A stretch of DNA of 5,468 nucleotides from Fidelibacterota bacterium 46_43 (GTDB lineage Bacteria > Fidelibacterota > Fidelibacteria > Fidelibacterales > Fidelibacteraceae). Below, in pieces: positions 1 through 5,468 of this stretch (positions within the stretch are counted from its first letter, which is position 1; each line of letters starts with the position of its first letter). The position numbers were made by a program, and so were the translations under genes. A model generated the notes under the pieces. That model made no database searches. It had not been told where the DNA came from and saw nothing but the letters and a program-made list of their open reading frames with translations. The stretch lies in the NCBI GenBank assembly GCA_001509335.1, contig LGGY01000046.1, positions 1-5,468 on the forward strand. Reading direction: 5' to 3'.

Positions 1-3000
1 CCGTCCCCGAAATCCCAGTGGATATCCGTGATGGGGGCAAAACCGGGAACCGTCAGGTCGGTAAAATGAACTTCAAGGGGAACGGGACCTTCCGTCACAT
101 CAGCAATAAAATCAGGCGTCATGGCCGTTCTGGAACGCCAAAGGGTCTGGTTGGGGCCAAAGGCCCAGGCTGTTCCGTCAAGGGCGATATCCACACCGTA
201 GAAGACCAGATTTTCCGCGATATTGTCAGGCGTGTACTGTTCCCATGAAGCTCCGGAATTTTTGGTGATATAAAGGGCTTTTTCACCATAATACCCGGCG
301 GCGAAACCGGTTCCGCTTACAGGGTCAATGCGTACATTCACCAGCACTTGTGGGGACATGTCAAATTCTGCATCGTGCCAGGTGACACCCCTGTCATCTG
401 TCCGCCGTATCCGGGTGATATAGCCGTCTCCCTGGGGTTCACCATAGGCGATGATAATGCTGTTTTCATCCAGCATTTGAATTGTCCGGTTACTGTAGCT
501 GACGGTCGTATGATCCAGAACAGGCAGGTTTCCCTTAATGGATGTCCATGTCTGTCCACCGTCCCGGGTGATGAAGGGTTCCATGGTCCAGGGGACCACA
601 TTCAGGCGGGCCATAACAACGCCTGTATTCTGATTCAGCCAGTAACCGCTGTATACATGAGGCCGGCTGGTGGGAGTGGGCGTGATATTGGAAAGGGTAT
701 AGTTTCCCGATGCCGGATCCCGGGTGATTTTTTTAAACCATCGTGTACTTGTAACACCAAAGCGTGCTGTTCCGCTTACATAAAGAGTTGTTTCATTCAC
801 CTGTTGAAGATGGGTGACCATATCGTCATTCACGTCAAAACGTTGTGACCATGTCTGACCGCCGTCGGTAGTGCACCAGACATAGCCGAACACAACATCA
901 TAGTTGTAGTCATTCGATCCATCATCCAGTGAAAAGGCAACGGCACCGATATGCTCATTGATAAAATGGACCCGGGGAGACGCACCCAGACCGGAAAAAT
1001 CGGTCCCGGTTTCAGGTGAAATATTCGTCCAGGTTTCGCCGCCATCAACGGTTTTATAAAGACGGTTTTTATTTGTGACAATGTAAGCCATATCTTTCGT
1101 TATAAAAGCACCGTCAAGATAGTTATCACCTTCATTTCCCGGCAGGGATGTGAGTTGTTCAAAGGGAGAATCCACCGGATTCTGGTGGATGGGTTCACGG
1201 ACTGTGATATAGGCGGTTTTTTCTACCGATTTATTCTCTGATCCGTCGGACACTGCAAGAGAAACCGTATACGTTCCAGGTGTTTCGTATGTATGAGAGG
1301 GGTGTTGTTCCTGAGATGTAGCCTGGTCTCCAAAATCCCAGATCCAGCTGACAGGATTACCGGTTGAAAGGTCAGTAAAATTAACAAGCAAAGGCACCCG
1401 CCCGGTAAGCACATCAGCCGTGAAATCCACATCCCAGTCACCCGGTTCCTGATGATAATAGAAAGCACCCAAATCCGCCCGTGTACCGTCCGAATCGGGG
1501 GGGTAGCCGGGATGGCCTGCATCAATAGCCGGTGAGCCGGCCTGAAGCCGGTAATCGTCGGTGAAAAGAGGATCGAGATTTATATCCCCTTCTCCGGGGG
1601 AAATCTGAAAATAATCTATTCCATTGTTCCAGATGCAGTTGTATTGAATGTTTGCCTGGTTGTCCTCCAGACTGCTGATACCGGTTCCGTTATTCACGCT
1701 GATGTTATTGATAACTTCTCCGTAAACCATCACACTGATTCCGGTGTATTCGCTGTTTACCACAGTATTGTTAATAATGAGGGGAGTGCCCCCTTCACCC
1801 ATGGCAATTCCCTCCTGCTCGGAATTCTTGATGAGATTATACCGGATAATGGGAGACGATGCAGGCGGATCGTCCATCTGCCAGTCCCGCGAGGTAATTA
1901 TCCCATAAAAACAACTGTCCATGATACAATTTTCAATCACCGGTGAAGCACTGGGGATATAGACGCCTGCCCACGCATGACGGATTGTAAAACCCGATAT
2001 AATCGTACTCAAAGCCGTATGACTGACCTTGATGGAATGCAGCCATTTTCCGGGAGCTGGTTCAATGATACAATTTTCAGGGCCGTTTTCAGACCGGAGT
2101 ACCATTTCTTTTCCGTTAATGACAATATCAAATTCATTATCCTCTTCAGGATAATAAACACCATCTTTCACGATGACCGTATCAAAATCAGAAGCCGTGT
2201 TAATCCCATGTTGAATGGTGGCAAAGGGGTTGTTGACAGATCCGTCACCGGTCACATCCGAACCGTCATTGGCAATGTAGAAGGACTGGTATGTTACCGG
2301 TTCAAAGGCTGTAATTGCCCCGTAAAATGTTTTGGTATCGGTTGTAAATTCATTGGCAACGATCAGAGTCACATCGTATATCCCCGGATCTGTATATACA
2401 TGCTCGGGATGGATCTGGGTGCTTGTATCACCATCGCCAAAATCCCAAAAACGGGCATCGACAGGTCCAATGGATTCGTCTCTGAAACGAACGGTCAGGG
2501 GAATGGGGCCGTTATTCGGTAAAAAAGTAAAATGTGCCTGAATTTCCGGGACCAAAACAAGTATCATATTTTCAACGGTATGGGTATCTGTGTTTTCACC
2601 GTCTGAAATAGTCAGAGATACGGTATAAGTCCCCGGTATTTCATAGGTATGAACCGGTGCCTGGAGGGAGCTGGTGCCGCCGTCACCGAAGTTCCATTCC
2701 CAGGAAGTTATGGTCGTGTTTTCTGCGGAGGACATATCTGAAAAACGAACAGACAGAGGAGCAGGTCCGTGAGGTGTGGTAAGAACGGTAAAGTCTGCTG
2801 TCAAAGTTGGCAGAGACCCTTCATATTCATAAGCCCCCATATCCGGTGCAGCGCCTGCCCAGCTTCCCTGAGGCATGTTTACAATCAGTTCATCTCCGAT
2901 GGTATACACAGCTGCTCCCTGATCAATACAAGGAGAATTTGCCGTGAGCCGATAGTCCGCATCAAAGGAAGGATTATGGCTGACAACAGAACTCCCTATA

Positions 3001-4073
3001 TTATTATCCAGCCAGGTGATCACACCATTGTACATTACATCTTGTGCCGTAGGACCGCCTCGCACATTGGAGTAGGCTATCTGCATTTTACTGCTGGACC
3101 AGCAGCCGATTTCTGAAAGACCATTGGCATTATTTCCCCAGATTATACTGTTGATGATCTTAATATTGGATACTAAGGTAAAAAGTCCGCCGGCCCATTG
3201 ATTTGCCTCATTATACGCGATGGTACAATTGATGATATTCCCATTGGAGGCAGAAAGATAAATACCGCCTCCGGCTCCGCCATTGCTGGTTCCGGTTGCG
3301 ACATTTCCCGTAATTAAAACCCTTTCAAGCGAGAAATCCGTATACCCTCCCTGAAAGCCGGCGCCGGCAAATTTAGTATTATTCATAATTCTTGAATCAG
3401 ATACGTGGATAGTTGAATTGTTTGTATGAATACCACCATCATTATTCTCAAGGATATCCGTAAAAGATATGTTGGCTGTTGAATGATTTCCCAGAACAAT
3501 ACCGATATTTTCATTATTATTGACTGAGCAGTGAGACATCGTCATCTGAGAACCATCAAGATAAACCCCGTATTTTTGATTGTTTTCAATCCGGCAATAT
3601 TTGATTTCGGCGGACGATCCTTCAATGATAATTGCAGCAATGGGTAAGGCTGAATCGCCCAGATTTCTCAACCGGAGATATTCCAGAACGGGATTTGCCC
3701 CCTCACGAATTCTCACATGTCCGTACAAACTTTGCTGTTCTGCATCCATTGTAAATCCTACAAGCCGGCTTGAAGGAGTTATGTTTAATTTATATAGGAT
3801 AATGGGTTGATAGGTGGACAGGCTTTGCAGGATAGTGTTATCAATATCTTCCTGGTTTCCGGATAAGATAAAGCGGGAGGCGATCACAAGATCTTTATTT
3901 TCCAGAACCAGATTTGTCTCATAGATGCCGGGGTTCACCAGAATTGTATCCCCCATTTCTGCTGCGGTTACAGCGTCTTCCAGAGTTGTGTAATTGTCTG
4001 GAACGTTCAATGTAGCTGCATGTAATGAAGACAACAATGCAAGCAGAGTCACTGCACATAAAATCGGCTTCAT
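1..4073 (-). CDS. Large secreted multidomain surface protein: beta-helix, PKD, BNR/Asp-box mosaic (C-terminus off window)
   Basis: This is an uninterrupted minus-strand frame of 1357 codons, still open at base 1. ATG at 4073 is chosen because an in-frame TAA lies just upstream (4094-4092), a GAAGG-type ribosome site sits 9 nt before it, and a signal peptide follows. Visible layout by residue: 1-19 signal peptide; about 20-425 right-handed parallel beta-helix, rich in short Asn/Gly turns such as GGAGGGIYL and closing with DYRLTANSPCIDQG (373-386); PKD1 about 426-511 (WNFGDGG from 460); PKD2 about 513-596 (WDFGDG from 543); second beta-helix about 598-878, opening with IANDGSDVTGDGS and closing with DYRLQAGSPAIDAG (840-853); PKD3 about 883-960 (WDFGDQ from 912); a BNR-type region about 972-1318 with five Asp-boxes; PKD4 from about 1321, cut inside WDFGDG (W1353). 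Known for these folds: PKD domains are spacers or adhesion modules, beta-helices often bind or cleave polysaccharide, and Asp-boxes mark propellers. I infer an exported cell-surface or extracellular protein. No catalytic residues are identifiable and its substrate is unknown. Confidence 0.93.
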   Translation of the reverse strand, partial: MKPILCAVTLLALLSSLHAATLNVPDNYTTLEDAVTAAEMGDTILVNPGIYETNLVLENKDLVIASRFILSGNQEDIDNTILQSLSTYQPIILYKLNITPSSRLVGFTMDAEQQSLYGHVRIREGANPVLEYLRLRNLGDSALPIAAIIIEGSSAEIKYCRIENNQKYGVYLDGSQMTMSHCSVNNNENIGIVLGNHSTANISFTDILENNDGGIHTNNSTIHVSDSRIMNNTKFAGAGFQGGYTDFSLERVLITGNVATGTSNGGAGGGIYLSASNGNIINCTIAYNEANQWAGGLFTLVSNIKIINSIIWGNNANGLSEIGCWSSSKMQIAYSNVRGGPTAQDVMYNGVITWLDNNIGSSVVSHNPSFDADYRLTANSPCIDQGAAVYTIGDELIVNMPQGSWAGAAPDMGAYEYEGSLPTLTADFTVLTTPHGPAPLSVRFSDMSSAENTTITSWEWNFGDGGTSSLQAPVHTYEIPGTYTVSLTISDGENTDTHTVENMILVLVPEIQAHFTFLPNNGPIPLTVRFRDESIGPVDARFWDFGDGDTSTQIHPEHVYTDPGIYDVTLIVANEFTTDTKTFYGAITAFEPVTYQSFYIANDGSDVTGDGSVNNPFATIQHGINTASDFDTVIVKDGVYYPEEDNEFDIVINGKEMVLRSENGPENCIIEPAPGKWLHSIKVSHTALSTIISGFTIRHAWAGVYIPSASPVIENCIMDSCFYGIITSRDWQMDDPPASSPIIRYNLIKNSEQEGIAMGEGGTPLIINNTVVNSEYTGISVMVYGEVINNISVNNGTGISSLEDNQANIQYNCIWNNGIDYFQISPGEGDINLDPLFTDDYRLQAGSPAIDAGHPGYPPDSDGTRADLGAFYYHQEPGDWDVDFTADVLTGRVPLLVNFTDLSTGNPVSWIWDFGDQATSQEQHPSHTYETPGTYTVSLAVSDGSENKSVEKTAYITVREPIHQNPVDSPFEQLTSLPGNEGDNYLDGAFITKDMAYIVTNKNRLYKTVDGGETWTNISPETGTDFSGLGASPRVHFINEHIGAVAFSLDDGSNDYNYDVVFGYVWCTTDGGQTWSQRFDVNDDMVTHLQQVNETTLYVSGTARFGVTSTRWFKKITRDPASGNYTLSNITPTPTSRPHVYSGYWLNQNTGVVMARLNVVPWTMEPFITRDGGQTWTSIKGNLPVLDHTTVSYSNRTIQMLDENSIIIAYGEPQGDGYITRIRRTDDRGVTWHDAEFDMSPQVLVNVRIDPVSGTGFAAGYYGEKALYITKNSGASWEQYTPDNIAENLVFYGVDIALDGTAWAFGPNQTLWRSRTAMTPDFIADVTEGPVPLEVHFTDLTVPGFAPITDIHWDFGD
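4017..4073 (-). other. Signal peptide of the large surface protein
   Basis: Residues 1-19 read MKPILCAVTLLALLSSLHA. They have one lysine near the N-terminus, a hydrophobic core of about ten residues (VTLLALLSSL), and a small-residue end that allows cleavage after A19 or A20. The mature part would start with (A)TLNVPDNYTTL, a typical beginning for a beta-helix domain. The only cysteine (C6) lies before the hydrophobic core rather than in a lipobox, so a Sec/signal-peptidase I substrate is more likely than a lipoprotein. The exact cleavage site is inferred by eye. Confidence 0.85.
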
Positions 4074-4082
4074 TTCTCTTTC

Positions 4083-4087
4083 CCTTC
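4083..4087 (-). promoter_or_regulatory. Shine-Dalgarno-like site for the large surface protein
   Basis: On the minus strand the purine-rich run GAAGAAGGGAAAGAGAA directly precedes ATG 4073. Its best anti-SD match is GAAGG at 4087-4083, with 9 nt between it and the start codon. It supports the chosen start together with the in-frame TAA at 4094-4092, which rules out any start further upstream in this frame. Confidence 0.6.
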
Positions 4088-4103
4088 TTCTTTAGGATTC
4101 ATC

Positions 4104-4140
4104 TATCCCGCTCATTGAACCGGGATATTTGAAGCCGGTT
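4104..4140 (-). other. Two overlapping, mutually exclusive hairpins in the leader of the large gene
   Basis: Two inverted repeats share bases. The first is a perfect 7-bp stem TATCCCG/CGGGATA (4104-4110 with 4121-4127) around a 10-nt loop. The second is a perfect 6-bp stem AACCGG/CCGGTT (4118-4123 with 4135-4140) around an 11-nt loop. They overlap at 4121-4123, so only one can form at a time. They sit 31 to 67 bases upstream of ATG 4073, probably inside its 5' untranslated leader. No T-run follows on the minus strand, so neither looks like a terminator. Any regulatory role is speculation, since short stems like these can occur by chance. Confidence 0.3.
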
Positions 4141-4164
4141 ACATCTCATTTAGGTTGGATTTCT

Positions 4165-4200
4165 GTTAAATATTAATAAAAAATTAATCTAAAAAATGTA
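4165..4200 (-). promoter_or_regulatory. AT-rich block, possible promoter for the large surface protein gene
   Basis: The minus strand here is almost pure A+T (for example TTTTTTAGATTAAT and TTTATTAATATTTAA), in contrast to the coding sequence on both sides. TAATAT at 4175-4170 resembles a -10 box and lies about 100 bases before ATG 4073. I cannot see a good -35 box at 16-18 bp spacing, nor a clear Bacteroidota-style TTTG/TAnnTTTG pair. The call therefore rests on composition and on position between a possible terminator and the start codon. Confidence 0.25.
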
Positions 4201-4252
4201 TTCGGGGTCACTTTTTTGAATAAAGGCATCCATTTTTTTATAAAAGTTACCC
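4191..4252 (-). terminator. Possible transcription terminator after the transporter gene
   Basis: The base after the transporter stop codon begins an imperfect inverted repeat. On the minus strand GGGTAACTTTT (4252-4242) pairs with AAAAGTGACCC (4215-4205), which is 10 of 11 pairs with one A/G mismatch. The 26-nt apical region can fold a little further through AT pairs. A run of six T follows at 4196-4191, but about 8 nt after the stem rather than directly. The long loop and the displaced T-run make it weaker than a textbook intrinsic terminator. If it works, the transporter and the large gene are separate transcripts. Confidence 0.4.
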
Positions 4253-5467
4253 TTATTTCTTTAAAGGTTTTATATATCCGATAAGTCGCCAGACAGCCAT
4301 CAGAATAAACAGGTAGACGATCATTCCTCCAAAAGCGATCCAGTAGCCGGTAATTGAATTGTTGAAAAACACTATTGGGAGATTCAGCAGGATGAGGAGG
4401 GGAAAGCCCAGAAAGAGTGCAATGCCGCCTCCGTAGGCCAGATCCTCTGCAGCCGGGGTTTCGAATTCAGGATCGGTGATGCGGATAAGCACCAGACCGG
4501 AATTGATGGTACCTGTCATTTCACCGAAAATCCCAATGAACCGTTCAAAATAATAATCATCGAAAGCCCTTTTGGATGCCCAACGGATAATCAGAAAGGT
4601 TGTAAAAGCGGCGATACCGGACATCACCAGTATAGGCATCCAGTACTGGCCTATAACAGTAATACTGATAGCAGCGACTGAACCGGTAATCAGGTAGTCC
4701 ACACTTACACCGGAAGCCCTATTCATCAATCCTTTATCAATGACATAACTCTTTTTAGTCAGGTCCAGGATTTTCCGGATTCCCACGGCAATCAGAAGTC
4801 CGATGATAAAATGAAAGGACCACAGTGTATCGGAAAACTCCACTAGCCCACCGGATTCCATCATGAGAGTAATGCCACGAATGAATAAATATGTTAAAAG
4901 ATAAATTGAACCGATGAGACCTACCTGAAATGCCATGGGTTCAATGGCTTCAGGGGAAAGGGTCAGAAATCCGGCCACTCCCGGGGAGTTTTCTTTCACA
5001 ATCCCGGTCCGGATATCCCGGTTCAGGCTGTCTTTCCCTTTAATCAGGGCTGTTTCTCCGCGCCGGATGCCTCGGTTGACCAGGGTAATGCCGGCAACAT
5101 AGGCAATGAGAAATCCGATGACGGCAAATGTGAGTCCAATCATCCCCCCATTCACTAAACCGGCTTTTTCCCAGCTGTGTCCCATGGTGTAAGCAATCCC
5201 CGGACCCATCCCAAATGAAGATTTGGATTGTCGTAATCCCAAAACGATAAAAGTCAGGGCCAGCAGATGGTAAACGTACATCCCCAGGCGGTCTCCATCC
5301 AGTGGAATGATGTTCAGCACCTGGCTCCCCAAAATTAAACCGATAAATCCTCCGATAATATTATTGGGAATAAGAAAGCGCTGGAAAAAGGGGATATAGC
5401 GGCGGAGAACTGTCCCAGCTATTAAGAAAAGGCTTAGAAATGTAAAATCAAGAACCACATCCTTCAA
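4253..5467 (-). CDS. GltS-like Na+:glutamate symporter family transporter (ESS family), with apparent internal deletion; 5' end at window edge
   Basis: A 404-residue polytopic membrane protein ending in TAA at 4255-4253. It resembles the sodium:glutamate symporter (GltS/ESS) family: hydrophobic N-terminal segment (about 6-22), then the IPxxxxGGFIGL region opening the second segment (33-50), third segment 62-79, GMGPG motif with GHSWE (86-100), a GG..GLTFAVIGF segment (107-130), a charged loop (131-175), and a second half with segments near 178-200, 215-232, 256-296, a second motif region GEMTGT (315-320), and two C-terminal segments (345-367, 374-397). Known role of the family: Na+-coupled uptake of glutamate across the inner membrane. 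Substrate here is inferred, because distant members are often annotated this way without testing. The start used is TTG at 5467-5465, two bases from the window edge. No ribosome site is visible, so the true start may lie a few codons outside. Oddity: the stretch between segment three (ending near LGLRQ, residue 80) and GMGPG (86) is about 50 residues shorter than I recall for E. coli GltS (401 aa). Confidence 0.85.
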   Translation of the reverse strand: MKDVVLDFTFLSLFLIAGTVLRRYIPFFQRFLIPNNIIGGFIGLILGSQVLNIIPLDGDRLGMYVYHLLALTFIVLGLRQSKSSFGMGPGIAYTMGHSWEKAGLVNGGMIGLTFAVIGFLIAYVAGITLVNRGIRRGETALIKGKDSLNRDIRTGIVKENSPGVAGFLTLSPEAIEPMAFQVGLIGSIYLLTYLFIRGITLMMESGGLVEFSDTLWSFHFIIGLLIAVGIRKILDLTKKSYVIDKGLMNRASGVSVDYLITGSVAAISITVIGQYWMPILVMSGIAAFTTFLIIRWASKRAFDDYYFERFIGIFGEMTGTINSGLVLIRITDPEFETPAAEDLAYGGGIALFLGFPLLILLNLPIVFFNNSITGYWIAFGGMIVYLFILMAVWRLIGYIKPLKK

Positions 5468-5468
5468 A

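Noticed and set aside
348..848. Plus-strand open frame of 166 codons
   Set aside because: It lies wholly antisense to the Asp-box region of the large gene. It has no recognisable domain and a low-complexity, Cys/Gly/Pro-rich translation. The minus-strand frame there has clear motifs, so this is a shadow.
243..1052. True sialidase (neuraminidase) activity for the Asp-box region
   Set aside because: Asp-boxes alone occur in many non-enzymatic propellers. I could not find a FRIP-type motif or a convincing arginine triad and catalytic Tyr/Glu pair.
1223..1525. Short minus-strand open frames overlapping the large gene in other frames (also at 338-601 and 830-1081)
   Set aside because: All three lie inside the large coding frame, in a different register, and read as unstructured shadow sequence.
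1977..2522. Plus-strand open frame of 181 codons
   Set aside because: It is antisense to PKD2 and the second beta-helix, has no plausible ribosome site, and its protein has no recognisable feature. The minus-strand reading gives WDFGDG and beta-helix motifs in the same bases.
2799..4014. Pectate lyase or other polysaccharide lyase assignment for the first beta-helix
   Set aside because: The fold is right, but no lyase-specific catalytic or calcium-binding motif is visible, so only the fold is claimed.
1..4073. Frameshift or pseudogene explanation for the very long frame
   Set aside because: The whole frame was read codon by codon. The three PKD motif tryptophans checked, the Asp-boxes and the final WDFGD all fall in the same register, with no internal stop.
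4104..4127. Rho-independent terminator at the 7-bp hairpin
   Set aside because: The stem is short and no T-run follows it on either strand.
1..5468. CRISPR array, insertion sequence, tRNA, or defence/toxin system
   Set aside because: No regularly spaced direct repeats, transposase motifs, terminal inverted repeats, cloverleaf sequence or nuclease/toxin signatures were seen on either strand.

Overview
The window holds two genes, both on the minus strand, and an intergenic stretch of about 180 bp. Reading in the direction of transcription, the first is a membrane transporter of the GltS-like Na+:glutamate symporter (ESS) family at 5467-4253. Its start lies at or just beyond the window edge. 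The second is a very large secreted protein that starts at 4073 and is still open at base 1, giving 1357 complete codons with no stop and no frameshift; I translated it codon by codon. No convincing gene is encoded on the plus strand: its open frames are antisense shadows of the large gene.

The secreted protein is a mosaic of extracellular folds. In order it has a signal peptide, a right-handed parallel beta-helix, two PKD (Ig-like) domains, a second beta-helix introduced by a 'GDGSxxNPFATIQxGI' type motif, a third PKD domain, a BNR/Asp-box repeat region that is probably a beta-propeller, and the start of a fourth PKD domain cut by the window edge. Proteins built this way are typical of large multi-module surface proteins in the FCB group and neighbouring candidate phyla, such as Cloacimonadota and Marinimicrobia/Fidelibacterota-like lineages. 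The lineage is inferred from protein style only. No rRNA or other phylogenetic marker is present, and the C-terminus, which might carry a sorting domain, is outside the window.

The transporter is recognisable along its whole length, but it appears to lack about 50 residues between its third membrane segment and the first conserved GxGPG re-entrant motif. If real, this removes one membrane helix and half of a re-entrant hairpin.

The intergenic region (4074-4252) contains an imperfect inverted repeat directly after the transporter stop, followed by a T-run (a weak terminator candidate). It also has an AT-rich block that could hold a promoter, two mutually exclusive short hairpins in the leader of the large gene, and a Shine-Dalgarno-like sequence. 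This suggests the two genes are separately transcribed rather than an operon, and nothing visible links their functions. I see no mobile element, CRISPR array, RNA gene or defence system in the window.
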